Source of the DNA: Struthio camelus
Lineage: Eukaryota > Chordata > Aves > Struthioniformes > Struthionidae
NCBI RefSeq assembly: GCF_040807025.1
Contig: NC_090942.1
Coordinates: forward strand, 39,448,911 to 39,512,910
Length of the DNA: 64,000 nucleotides
Direction of reading: 5' to 3'
Of this stretch, positions 25,480-37,400 are shown one piece after another (position 1 is the stretch's first letter; each line of letters starts with the position of its first letter). Below the pieces are notes generated by a model. It did not search any database and was not told where the DNA came from. It saw only the letters and a program-made list of their open reading frames with translations. The position numbers were made by a program, and so were the translations under genes.

Positions 25480-25625
25480 GCAGGGCTGCATTAGGGGTGT
25501 CCGGGTCCTGAGGGCGCCAGCCACCCTCCCCGGGCCTCTCTCTGCCCAGCCCCATGCCCCACCGCAGCGGCGCCGGCTCCAGCCTCGCCACGGCCCGGCC
25601 CCCGCCCAGCTTCCACCATCCTTTC
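25480..25625. other. Isolated GC-rich, CpG-containing patch
   Basis: About 145 bp of high GC (GGCGCC, CCGCAGCGGCGCCGGC) in an AT-rich intron of the IRAK3 relic. No coding frame or promoter motif is recognised. It may be a small orphan CpG island or the trace of an old insertion. Confidence 0.4.
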
Positions 25626-26021
25626 CAGCAGGAAAACAGCCGTGCTGCAGCAGGCTAAGGACTACAGTAGCATCCGCAGATGTCTGCATCACTGTAGATG
25701 AGCAGCTACAGTAATTTATGAGGTTTCCAGCTTGAGCTGAAGCTACAAGGAAACTGTGTTCTGTCGCCGGGGGGCTGCATGCGTGCAATGTTTTGAGGCT
25801 AGTACTTGAACAACTCAGCTGTGATGGTCCCATGTCAGCTGTGGCCACTTAGACCATTCCATGCATCAGAAAACTGAATTTAGAAATTACGTTTATGACA
25901 GAACTGGCTACAGAAACAGGTGTACGTATAGCAGACCTTACAGCAAAAACAGCTTGTAAATCTTGTTCTTCTTAAGCAGCCTGCAGTGCCTCACTTAATT
26001 TGGCAAATTTGTCCTTTTTAG

Positions 26022-26122
26022 ATACCTTGGGGATTTTCAATAATTGCAGTCAGTGAGGATGCTCAGCCCTTCCATGAACTTCAGAAGGGTGAAACCTTGA
26101 TCCTACGCAAATTTTTGTGAAG
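26022..26122 (+). pseudogene. IRAK3: IRAK3 catalytic-loop exon relic (subdomain VIb)
   Basis: Acceptor CCTTTTTAG. Reads IPWGFSII, then AVSEDAQPFHELQKGETLIL. It aligns with human LPWHIRI..GISKAIHYLHNVQ..VI and, in nucleotide pattern, with the IHGNIKSS-type loop of other IRAKs. A TGA stop at 26118-26120 interrupts the frame, and the donor is AAGCTCAGC with no GT. The 101-nt length gives phase 2, exactly what the next exon needs. Confidence 0.8.
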
Positions 26123-26773
26123 CTCAGCGAGTCTGTGAGTGGAAGTAATAACACACCTACACATGGTTTGTTGTAAATAAGTGGCCGAATTTTGCAATTT
26201 CAGCCATAGTTGAAACTGCATGGCCATTTTAAGTTATATGAATTAAAAAACTGAGCTGGAGTTCATGGAAATAATTTCTAGCTTTTCCACATAACCTAAA
26301 TTCAGGTAAATAGATTTTACAGGAATTCATATACAAAGATTAGCGTTTCATATGAGGCTGAGTGTATGGAATTTGAGGCCAAAAAGAAATTTGGTTTTGG
26401 AAGTTAGAAACAGCTGAAGAGAGAATTTAGAATGGAAGCAACTATTGCCATACATTAGCACTGCACTGCTAAGAATAAATACACTGATCTAGTGTATGGT
26501 TATTGTAAACACGTGCTCAACTTCCAAAACTGTAAGGAATCTCACTGACTATGATAGACTTATTCATCTTATTCTTACAGTGCACGCATAAATGGCTTTG
26601 CTGCACTAGAGCCATAATACACAATAAAATATGTATCTGATGAACAGGAAGAATTTAATGTGTTAGAAAAATGTAAGCACTGAATTTTCTTCACCTAATT
26701 TTTCTCCCTCTCCCCTCCCTCCCTCTGCTCTTCCTTTTTTTCTCATATGTAATAAATATATATACAATTCCAG

Positions 26774-26958
26774 TAAAAACATACTTTTGGATGACCACAA
26801 TCAACCAAAATTATCAGATTTTGCCGTCTTCTCTGTGATCCCCTATGGTACTTCAGAACAGCATTGTAAGCATGGATACTAATAAGTTCTGGAGATGCAA
26901 GCTAGAGAAGTTATTGAAAGAGGGTAAAACAGCTATGGAATAGTATTTATAAACTTTT
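26774..26958 (+). pseudogene. IRAK3: IRAK3 activation-segment exon relic (NILLDD..DFA), frameshifted
   Basis: A long pyrimidine tract and TTCCAG precede it. Frame 1 reads KNILLDDHNQPKLSDFAVF; human has ANILLDDQFQPKLTDFAMAHF, including the IRAK-M-specific DFA in place of DFG. That frame ends at TAA 26880-26882. One frame over, WRCKLEKLLKEGKTAME aligns with human LWYMPEEYIRQGKLSIK and then hits TAG at 26941. So this exon has one frameshift and at least two stops. The former donor is TTTTGTAAAA at the end. Confidence 0.92.
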
Positions 26959-27198
26959 GTAAAAAAAGAAACAAATCTTTTTATCCGATCAAGTCATCAG
27001 ACTGGGTAGGGCGAACTTAATCTTTTCGTAGGATTTGATTTCATGTTAAATATTGTGCAAAGATGTTACTGTTACAAAGATGTAAGCAATAAAGAACAAT
27101 ATTTTCAAAAAATGAAAAAAAGTTAGTTTATTACTCATGATTTATTAGTATTTTATGATCTCAAAAAGTAGCCGAACTTTATTTTGTACTATTTTTAG

Positions 27199-27261
27199 GA
27201 CATAATGGAAGTTTTGACAGGCTGTGAAGCAGAGGTAAAGAGTTCAAAACGCATTCTGTTG
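27199..27261 (+). pseudogene. IRAK3: IRAK3 C-lobe exon relic (IMEVLTGC)
   Basis: 63 nt with intact acceptor (ATTTTTAG) and donor (GTAAGA). Reads DIMEVLTGCEAE, then VKSSKRILL. Aligned gap-free to human IMEVLTGCRVVLDDPKHIQL it keeps 11 of 20 residues, with IMEVLTGC identical. This is kinase subdomain IX, after the DVYSFGI segment. No lesion inside this exon. Confidence 0.93.
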
Positions 27262-27333
27262 GTAAGAGTCACAGTTCAAAAAGGCATGCTATGTTTCTAA
27301 TTCTTTTTTTGAAGTAATTCCTACTTTTTCTAG

Positions 27334-27443
27334 AGATAGAGATGTGATGGCAGATGTGATGGAGAAGAGTAGCTTTGATTCCTGCCTTGCAAGTGCTTGG
27401 ACTAGCATTTCAATGCACCTTATATGTAAAGCTGAGGCCCACA
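27334..27443 (+). pseudogene. IRAK3: IRAK3 C-lobe exon relic (MEK..DSCL)
   Basis: Acceptor CTTTTTCTAG. Reads DRDVMADVMEKSSFDSCL; human RDLLRELMEKRGLDSCL. Then SISMHLICKAEAH against human NFSAKLFCLAGRC, after a deletion of about seven residues. The entry phase is off by one base relative to the preceding exon, a further sign of decay. The frame runs on open to 27763 without recognisable sequence. Confidence 0.85.
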
Positions 27444-28008
27444 GTGGGGAGAAGTTTGTATCAGAGGGTAACTTTTATGTTAAAAATGATATCTTACCAC
27501 AGGGAGAGAAAGCCAAGAACAGGATCAAGCTGGGCACAAATGACAGCATGGCTTGTGCCATGAAGAGATTACAGTCAATTAACAGCAATAGAAGATGTGG
27601 ATATGATCAAATATATATAGTATCAGCATTTATATTTAGTGGTCTTTTCAAAACCCCCATGCATTTTCCCCAGCTGCCTCTCTTTCACATGCTCTCTCAG
27701 GACCCTGTGGACTCAGGTACCGGTATGGCTAGTGTGCTGCTCGACACAGAGGTCTGTGTGTGAGGGTGGAAGAGCTCCCTGCCTTGCTGTAGATGCTCTG
27801 GAACAGTGCGTGTGGACCCTGGGCTCTGCAAGAGTTATCTAGCATCCTGGCTAGACAGACTGCAGGCATTGTGGAATACCTTCCCTTTAGCTGGTTGTTT
27901 TGCTATTCTCAAGTTAGATTAAGGTAGAAGCAGCTAAAAATGTTTTTGCATGTGGAGATCAAATAGATCACAAAGCTACAAAGACCTATGAAGACACAAG
28001 TGGCTTCA

Positions 28009-28482
28009 GGATCATGGAATCATGGGATAATTTGGTCTGGAAAGGACTGCAAGAGCTGTCTAGTCCAAACTCCTGTTCAAAGCAGGGTCAGCTGTGAGGT
28101 CAGACCAAAAATCTCCAAGCATGCAGACTGCACAACCTCTCTGGGCAACCTGTAGCCTAGCCACGGTGAAAAAGATTTTCCTTATATTCAGTCTGAACCT
28201 CGTTTCAACCTATGCCAGTTGTCTCTCGTCCTTCTAGTGTGCACCACAGTGAAGAGCCTGTCTCTGCCTTCCTGATAACCTCTTCACAAGTACTGACTAC
28301 TGCTTTTAAGTCCTCCTGAAGCCACCACTTTTCCAGGCTGAACAAGCTCAGCTCCCTCAGCCTATCTGCACAGAGCAAGTGCTCCAGCACCAACTGTTTG
28401 TGGCCCTCTGCTGAACTAGCTCTGGCTTATAGATGCCTTTCTTGTATTGGGGCCAAAACTGGCTGCAGTATTCTAGTCTAAA
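28009..28482 (-). mobile_element. CR1 LINE 3' fragment, old
   Basis: Plus-strand text GATCATGGAATCATGGGATA, GGAAAGGACTGCAAGAGC and GGGCAACCTGTAGC, then CAGGCTGAACAAGCTCAGC, is the reverse complement of a CR1 3' end. It diverges much more than the 13.9-kb copy. It lies in the last intron of the IRAK3 relic. Confidence 0.88.
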
Positions 28483-29625
28483 AAAAGATTTATTTCCAGT
28501 TGGATCAGTTCTCTGATCTGGCTCAACTGGAGGATGCAAAAGCATGAGTGTCAGCAGAATACAAGGAGAAGCTATGTGCTGATGCAGGCAGTGAGCGGGG
28601 AAGAACTGCTCTTTTTGGCAGCAGTGTGTGCTGAGGACAACTTATACCAGTAAGTGTTCATGGCACAGCTCTTGTGTGGAGTTGGAAAAGATGGTTGAGT
28701 CGCTCTGTCAGCCTGGGGCTGCCAATGGGGACCATCACTTCTCCTCGCATTGGCAAGGCTCTTCTGGCAGCAGCAAGCAGTTAAATGAGCTTGGGTTCCC
28801 TTGTCTAACTACACCCCAATTTTTGTACAACCCCTTCCACACTGTGGTTGTATTTCCAGGGGAAAACCTCAGATGGCAGCAGCATTATAACTTTGATAAC
28901 CAGTCCTAATCTTAGCACATTCTTTCTTGTGCCACCAGTTACTGGAATTTGTTAACAAGGGCCTTTGTGCTTAACAACAATATTAGCAAATCATCAGCCT
29001 ATTGAAGAGGAAAAGTGTTCTTTCCTGCCTGATTTAGTGATATGCATATCTCTCGTGGAAGTCCTTCAATATCCATTTTCATGTATTCATGCAAATGATA
29101 CAAATTTTTATATATTCATGTAAATAAGATGAATACATAGAACATACTAGTGGCTCCTGCTGGGGACTAGACGTGATGGTAGCTAATTATTTTGTGTTGA
29201 TAGGGTGTTTGAGTCGAGTTAAACCTCTTAGAACTCTCTCTGAGAGATTTTATGTCTATTTTAAGCTAGACAGTTGTCCATTTGCTGATTTCTTGTATGT
29301 GACCAAAAAGGAGAGAAGATATTTAAAGCATCACTAAAAGGTGAGTAGAGAATACGGTAGGATGGAATTTGGTAGCAGAACAAGAAAAAAAGTTGAAAGG
29401 AATAATCATGAGAGGTGTAGGCAATCAGAGGGAGAATGCTTAAGGGAGGGAAAAGGGTGAACCTGATAGAAATAAGAGTTGTTTCCCGCAGCTCACCTCC
29501 TGGGCTCTTGTACAGCGGCTGTTTTCCTGCACTGTTTCAACATATAATGTGGTGAAGATTAGCTCTGTGGTTTGCTTCCTTGTCACTTACTATGGCTCTG
29601 TCTCTACAGCTGATTGTTTTTTTAG

Positions 29626-30047
29626 GCATTGGACACTAGAAAATTCTCTCTATACTTTGAGTTTCACTGACAGTCAGCCAAGATCATTAATGTTTCCTCT
29701 TTCAGACTTCTGCCATTAAAGCATTCCTGTGGAAAATGATGAGCAGCAAGATTATCTGTTCTCTCCTCTGAAAACAGACAATAGAGCAAAGAACACTTCT
29801 CTTGAGCATAATGTATTGAAATCACGTTCCTGCAATTGAATAGAAAAAAAAAAAAAAAGGTTTGGCAGAACATATTATATTGCCAAGGAACAGAATTTTC
29901 ATTGAAAAGGGACTGGTAACAGGTCATTTTTTCAACCCAGACCTGAAAAGTCTGTTCTTCCTGATACCCACCAGAGCTTCTGATCTTCTGTTACTAGAAT
30001 GTAGCATTAAAACAAGATTGTTATGGTCTTGTGGGAGTGAAGAATGA
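29626..30047 (+). pseudogene. IRAK3: IRAK3 last-exon relic (C-terminal tail)
   Basis: Acceptor TTTTTTTAG. Reads TLENSLYTLSFTDSQPRSL, which aligns gap-free with human TLESTQASLYFAEDPPTSL (8 of 19). After a short deletion it reads FPLSDFCH-stop-SIPVENDEQQ, against human SPLFLENVPSIPVEDDESQ. The stop is TAA at 29717-29719, in the same frame on both sides; a second stop, TGA, is at 29837-29839. Further on, EHIILPRN resembles human KYIVPSQD, and ECSIK recalls the SSCSSK near the C-terminus. The right edge is approximate. Confidence 0.85.
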
Positions 30048-33000
30048 ACAGAAAATGACTTCAGTCCTTCCTGCTCTGGAAAATAAAGAAAGAAAATGGC
30101 AAATTTCTGCTGTTTTAATAGACTTTGATGTATTTTTGGTACATCTGCCACATTTGATAGTGATTATAGCAGTGTCTTTGATGCTGCAGTGTCCATCTGT
30201 TCATTTAATGCCTTGAACTAGTTTAGACACAGGTAAAGTAAGCAATTATTTGGAGAAGCACATGGGTGCAAGGTGACTGAAGGTCTGAGTAAGGGGAAGT
30301 CCCACTCCCTGCTGCTTATTTTAATTGTGCTTTAATGCAGAGAAGAACTACGGCCCTAGGAGTTGCATATCCTCTCTGCCCAGTGGTAGGATGAGAGACA
30401 GGAGAATAGTTTGCATCCACATGTACCATCTCCTGCTTTGTGGACTTCACGACAGGAAGGAACTGATGGTACACTAACTGCCTGCATTGGTGTAGCGATT
30501 TCAGGGACTGCTGCCAAGTATGGGTTAATGCTACCACTCAGCACCATTTGCAGAGTGCAGAGAAACTCTGCATCTCCAGAAAGCAGAGAAATTAAAAGGG
30601 CACGATGCCATGTAGTGCTGAGATGCAGATGGCATCCCAAATCTGGCACTTTTTAAAGGATTGTGGGTGATCTCTATAAGTTGGTCCCCCAGGTCAGCAT
30701 CCTACAAACACTGCATCACGTCGTGCAGTAAGCGGATAGATGAACAAGGAACAGGTCTCAGGTGCCGCACCGTCTGAGATACAAGCAATGCTCATTGAGC
30801 ATACCAGCCTAAACACAGCCTGTGTTTTGTGCTTTTGCTTATTTGGCGGCAGTACAGGCATAGTCTCACACTCTATCTAGACTGAAGTCATACCTGAGCA
30901 GATCCTGCTTGCATCCTGCTTGCTCGATCAGCCCGGCTCCGGCCCACCAGAGACCCGATTGTCATCAGCAGGGCTGCACACGCTGCAGCACTGCACTGCG
31001 CTGTGGCACAGCTGAGCACAGCTGCAGGATCACAGGGACCCCACGCGCAAGCTCTGCTGAACCCTGATGTAAAGCGGAGCAGGAGTCTAATTCCACTGTC
31101 ATCTGCTGAGCTTATCCTCCCCCAGCATACCCTCAGTCAGATCAAGGGTATTCTCCCTGGAACCATTAATCGTGGTATATAAGAAATACTAACATTTTCT
31201 TTTGGCAAGTTTGTAGGTGATTTTGAATTGCAGGTGAAGTTTATAAGACTCAAGTTGTTTCAACAATAGCAAGAATGGGGCAAAGAGTTAAAAAAAAAGC
31301 TTATAGTGGCATTTACCTCCATAGAAACAGTTTGCTAAAAGCTTCAGAGTTATTTCCAAGTAATATACATATTAAAAGCCCTTTTAAAAATTAATTATTC
31401 ATGGGAGATGATTTTATGTCATTTTATAAATGCACAGCCTAATTAAAGCACAATTACTGGTCTATTAAACACCTGATTTAACAGTTTTTTTAGTGTCTTT
31501 TATCACAAAGCACAGTATTTTAAACTGTGAATTGACCTCTACAGGATTTAAATTATTGTATAACTATTGTTTTTGCTTATCGTTTTTGTGAGAAGAATTC
31601 TAAGATTTCCCTGGACAGCCTAACGCATGTTTTAAATTAACTGATTGTCTGCAGCTTTAACCTTGCATAACTTCTTTCAGTAATAGTTGCAAAACTATGA
31701 TTATAATAAGGCTATAGTTACATTAATTGTGTAGTTATCGTGCAGCCAAAGTTTTCATCAGTGTACTAGTCATACACTGATATCTTTAGCCCTGTCTGTG
31801 CTAAAAATGCCATGCAAATTGGCACCTTTATTTAGTTTTGGTCTCTTGCTAGGTGGTCTGTGCTCTTACACACTCTACCCAAAGTATTGGTGTTTAGGAA
31901 AAGATTCTGTACAGCATCTATAACGCATCAGTAAAATATGTTCAAATCTAAGCAGGCTTGGGGATTTGGGGAGTGGAGAAAGGACTGAACTCCTGATAAG
32001 AAGTCAAACTGAACAGCAAATAGAAAGAAGAAAATGCTGATAGGAAAGAGGAGTGAGGAAGATCAACGTTTCAGGCCTTCTCTACAGGGGAAACTTTTAG
32101 AGCCGTTCCTAGCAGTGTGGAAACTACATTTGTGCTTAAAATGGAGCAAATACTGCTGTAGGCAAACTTCAGGTGCTTTTATAATGTGCCATGGGAACCT
32201 GTCCAGATCAGGTCCCCACATCCCAGGGGATTGGCAGGGCTACAGGGGTGGGAAGTTCAAAAGGAAAAAATTAGGCAAACAGATTTCATGTTGCCTGACG
32301 CAGAAAGCACAAGCCTTTGAGACCCGGGAGAAAGTGCCAGGAGTTTCATAGATGACCAGCATATGACCAGTTGAAAGCAGCAGACACGGTGTATATGAAC
32401 CTTCAGGCCAATATGGCCCAACAAACTGCGCAGATGATTTCAAATACACAAATACTCCCTCTGACTTCAGCAAGAGCTCTCAAATAACTCGTATTTCAAG
32501 CAAGTTTTAAGTGTGCGCCAATGTCACAACACCGTGACAGCTTGACATCTCACACATGACTGATTTTGACAGAAGTGGCAGAATGGCTAGGTGATTTTAA
32601 AGGATCTATTTTTCCTTTCCTTCCTCCTCCTCATGGTGGGGCAAATCTCTCCAGAGAGGCTTGGGTTTATAATCATTATTTTATTAGTTATGGACATGCA
32701 ATGATAATCAGTGCACAAACGCATATACTTGCACTTTATTTTTTGTCTATTTCAATTATTGTATTTAGTTTTCATACACCTACGGAGAAGCAGCACAGCT
32801 GCAGAAATGCAGTCCAGAGAAACAAATGAGGCACACAAAAGTTGAAAGTCTGTGGCCTTGAGTCACAGAGAGGTGTAAGAATTTCACTGATTTCAGTGAG
32901 GCCGCACATAAATTCTTTGCAAATCAGGATTCTAAAAAGGGTTTAGTGGGAAAAGGAAGACATGAGGAAAAAACAAATAGCAAAAAATTAGTAGAGCACA

Positions 33001-33954
33001 CAAATCACTGTATGCTAGCACAGATCCTGAGAGAGAGGTCCACATGAAAAATATTGGGAAAAAATATCCACTTTTCAAAACCTGCAGAGAGTGAAAGTAG
33101 CTATGTAAAATCCACAGTTCAATACACAGCACATCACATCATATAGCTGCAATTAAAGCTGCCCGGTAACACTGGTGTGTAGTGCTGAATAGAAATGGAC
33201 GAGCAACTGCACAGCAATATCCTATGCCAAAAACGTGTCATTTAGTACATAGTCTAGACAAATAAACAAATTGTGTACACTAAGACAAGATGCACATCTC
33301 AATTTACAATGGAGCAGTGTCAAGCTAAAATAATCTTATCTTGATGAAACTTTCACTAACTGTAAAAGCCAAGTGAACAAAATGGTAATTACAACTCTTG
33401 GCCAGGACGCGGTTGTGCCAGGCACACTATGAACAAAGGCTCTCAAAGCCTGGTGCCCCATAGAGTAAACCAGATGTTAGAAATCAAATCTTCAGGCACC
33501 GAAATTAACACAAGATCTTGCACTGATTTTGGTGAGGCTGAATATCAGCCAGGCTATCTGCACAGTGCAAGAATAAGCTGAATAGGTCTAAAGGCCAGAT
33601 AAAATCAGTGTGTTATCTAGTCTTCTCTTCTCCATAATACAAGATTTAGGATTTCCATAAATTCATTACTTAAAACCCATTAGCTTCTATTGACCTAGAG
33701 CGTATCTTTTAGGCAAACATGCCTTTTTAATGCCTAAACTTTTAGTGGTAAAGAACTCACTGATTTCCTTAGGAATAGACCTACTCAACAAAGGTTCCCT
33801 TTCCATCCTGAGATCAGCCAGTGCTTAATCCATTTAATGCATGACGTGTTTGCATCTCTCTAGCTGCTTAGTCAAAATGTCATGCTAGGTCATGTGCCAC
33901 ATAGAAATGCACATATGTTACATTAATACCATTCGCTTTGCCAACAAAATTTGT

Positions 33955-33987
33955 AAAAAAAAAAAAAAAAAGAAAAAGAAGAAGAAA
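33955..33987. repeat. Poly-A / A-rich tract
   Basis: About 16 A followed by AGAAAAAGAAGAAGAAAG. Simple low-complexity sequence; possibly an old retro-element tail, but no body is recognised. Confidence 0.8.
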
Positions 33988-34411
33988 GCACTATTTTCTT
34001 CCTAAGTCCATGCTGATTGCATTCATGATGTAATCCTCCAAGTCGAGAGCCAAAAACAGGTTCAGCACTACAGTGACAGAAAGCCAGAGAATCTGCAGGT
34101 CTGCATTAGTCTGTGAGACTTCAGAAGACCACTGTAAAATTACAGTATCTCCTAGCAATCACTGGTGGAATATAACAAAATCCAACAAAAGATTTTTTCA
34201 GCTCCAGATGCCAAAGATCTCTTTTGTCAAATTAAGCTGGGTGCAGGAAGGAATTACCTGGCAGCCTTTTAGCCCTGCATGTGCAGGGGCTGTGATTCAG
34301 AAAGCCCTTGGGAAAGTCAGTCATTCCGATTCTCTGATTCTGATGAAGCCCTAGAGGGTCTGCCTGGGACAAAAGTCACAGAAGATGATCTTTCATAACA
34401 GAGTTGGGAAG

Positions 34412-34438
34412 AACAAAAACAAAAACAAAAACAAAAAA
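34412..34438. repeat. (CAAAA)n microsatellite
   Basis: Four to five ACAAAA units in a row. No gene context. Confidence 0.8.
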
Positions 34439-37400
34439 GATATTACAAACTGTGTGATGCTGAAGTGAGTCAAGAGAAAATAAAATATATCCTGATAAAA
34501 GAGGCAGGAGACTGAGAAATCATTCATTTGCAGACCTAGAGCCTAAATAGCTATCAGAAATTGTGCACTCTGCCTTAGTGGGTAGTCAGTATAATAAATG
34601 AAATGGGTGAATTCAAAAGAGGCTATGAGTCACACACTCTCTGGGTGGGACTGGGGGGTTGGCTCTCATGTGCCCCTGCAACTAATACTGAGTCAAAAAA
34701 GCTCCTACCTTCCCGGCTCACTATCCACCATCCTGCTCTGCGTATACTCCTAGGCCAGCACCCACAGGAGGATCTAGCTCTCTGTGTTTCTTGTGCTGTC
34801 TGTCATGGAGCATCTCAGAAGCTCATCTTCTCAGAGAACAGCTGTAAGTCTTTGACTTAGATGTCATGAGTCCAGTGAAGTGTCCCTGTTTTCATTCTGA
34901 GAGAAATACCAGCCTCTCACATTTTCATATTAGCCATGAATCAGCAATTAGCTGGCTCATGCATTTGAATAACTCCTCTAAATACTGTGCAGGTGCGAGA
35001 TGTCTTTAGGAAAGTTAATCTCTGCCCATTTTCCCTGAGACAGTTGCTACTGTATTCAAAGAAGAAAACCTGCAAAACTGTACTTATTTTTCCTTTGTAT
35101 TGCCTGAGGTGCACATTTGAATGTCAAAACCACTTTTTGTTCTACTATATACACCTTTTCTCTGCCATCATTTTGATCAAAATGAAGTCCATTTACATGT
35201 TAATATTTTCTCCTCATGGATATTTTCCTTTTTTTTGTTGCTGAAATGCTGCATCATAGATTAATATCCTGTCTTTGCCTTGAAATGTTTGTAACAGCCT
35301 CAATAACAGGCTGTGTTAAAAAATTCTGGAGAGGTAGTGTCTAGGCTGCTACACGAACACTAGCGCTATTGGGAGAGATGAGCATGCAGAAGGTCCTGCA
35401 TAAGGGATCGAGATTTATACCAAGATATGCTATGTTATGTGATGTGTCGTTGACATGTTGGCTGATGATTTAGGCTAGCCGTGTTCTAGCCATGCGTCAT
35501 AGTTGGTGTGCTTAACACCCAACTGTCATATGGTACTGTCTCTCCCTTTTGTTGCAAGTGACTAAAATATGTCCAGAGTACGTTAAAAATGCACTTACAT
35601 ATCCTTCGTTATTACTTTTCTTTATAATGTGTATGGTGTGAGAGAAGAGTCAGAGCCCACTTACAAGAAGAGACATTGCGGAGATCTGCTTAGTAAAACG
35701 CCATGGAAATGAAACATCTCTGCAGAGACGCATTTGACATCAGGGAAGGGTAAGGGCTCATGTGCCTCTTTCCAAAGCCATCAGTAGTGGCAGCATCACT
35801 GCACTGTACTACTTGCTTCCCATGCAAGGGTGTGGGGCAGGCGAGTGGAGAGGGCTGCACTGCCGGACCGCTGCCACCTGCCACCATATAGGAGGGCCCT
35901 TTGAGGCACCCCCCTGCTTTTCTGCAGCACAGCATTGTGGCTTTTCCATGCAGGGTCCTGCTGGCCAGCAGATCCAGGTAGCTGGCAGTGCTGGCGTCTT
36001 TGATCTGGAAGCAAGCAAAGATCTTGCAGGCAAAAAGACTCTGGTATTGCACGTGAGAAGGTTATGGTCCTCACTGCAGATGCTTCCCCATGCAGATCCA
36101 GGGACAGAAGATCACTCATAGGTAAAAAGCAAAGGATAGGGAGAGAAAAGGGGAAGTGCCAGGATCTCTGAAGCTTGATAGCCCTGGGCCCTGTTTTTGA
36201 GAGTGGCTTGTATGATAGAGAAGAGAGAGAAAAGTAAACCAAGGGGGAGTGTGGGAGAAGGGGAGGGAAGGGTATGGAGGATGAATCTGATGTGAGACAC
36301 CACTTCAGTCCAGAGGTTTGCTTCCTTGGAGGCTCTTTGCAAAGGTTTCTTGTAGCGCTGGAATAGGAAGCTTTTGCCAAGGCAAAGGCTGAAATGGGTC
36401 ACCTACAATAATAATAGTGTAGCAAGACTAATGAGTTGATAATACCTTAAAGACCACAAATCAGAGCTCTTTGAATGCGTGCTCATTATAAGAGTAATCC
36501 CATAGATAGGATTCTGAATGTCAACAGCAAACTGAATTTTACTATGACCAGCACTGAGAGCTACAGAGGTATGGAACATATCAGGATCTATGATCCTGTA
36601 AGGTGCAGGTCTTGCCCACACAACAGGATCTTCCGTCAAATAAAAGCCATCCATGAACATGATGGCAGGCATCCATCCATCTCGAGAGCTCCAAGGAAGG
36701 AACCTGAGCCAGCTTTTTCCTTGTGACATGTTACAAATAATAAGACAAATCCACATATGTATTACTGAAAGACTAGAAGGTAGGCATAGTGTTTGCCTCC
36801 TTCCATGGAGCTGAGAAATGCCTTGCGCAACCGAGAGGGGGGTAGCGTTCCTACATTTTTGCTTCTTGCCCAAAATGGTAACTGTGCTGGGAGGGCTAGT
36901 AGCACCCTGTTCCTGTGTGTACATAAATATTCCCTGGCTGGGAACATCACACGAGATGGTAATCCATGCTTTCCTTACCCCTCCCTTCCCTTCCACTTCT
37001 CACATCTCTACCAGCACAGCAGATTCCAATAATAAAACCCAGCACTGTGAAAACCAGGTGTCATCCAAATTCATTTGCTGCAGAGTTTGATCTATTCTCT
37101 GCTTTAAGATGCAGGTTTCAGAGTATTTTATGAGATACAGTTCACAGCTTTGTATCATTCAAGACATATTCTGCAGCATTTTATGAGCTGTGTTTTGTGA
37201 ATTTTTTATCAAATATAATGCAGTCTATTTTAGCAATAAGCTCTTTTTTAGCAGAGCAGTTTCAGTACGAGCTTGCATACATATGAAAACGCACACAGAG
37301 AATGGGAGCATCCTCAGAACATTGTTAATCCCTAACCTCCCAGAAGGTCTTTACTGGGCTATTTATTTAATGATGGAGCTTGTGGAGTCCACAAAAAAGA

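Larger units (their letters stand above)
8870..30047 (+). pseudogene. IRAK3: IRAK3 (IRAK-M) unitary pseudogene, eight supported exon relics plus two weak ones
   Basis: IRAK-M is a death-domain pseudokinase that dampens TLR/IL-1R signalling by holding IRAK1/IRAK4 at the Myddosome. In vertebrates IRAK3 lies between TMBIM4 and HELB, and here relics of its exons occur in order on the expected strand: death domain (~16.75-16.86 kb), a 42-nt exon (18664), N-lobe (20571 and 22927), catalytic loop (26022), NILLDD..DFA (26774), IMEVLTGC (27199), MEK..DSCL (27334) and C-tail (29626). A possible exon 1 is near 8.9 kb. Disabling changes are in-frame stops at 26118, 26880, 26941 and 29717, a frameshift in the 26774 exon, a degraded donor after 20699, and Glu for the ATP-binding Lys. 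I did not locate the short linker exon between the death domain and 18664. Identity to remembered human IRAK3 is about 40-55% in the best exons. Several independent lesions and exon order make a functional gene unlikely. Confidence 0.86.

Noticed and set aside
35796-36996. Two adjacent minus-strand open frames of 194 and 197 codons
   Set aside because: No domain or retroelement motif seen. Overlapping frames on the other strand suggest low stop density, not coding.
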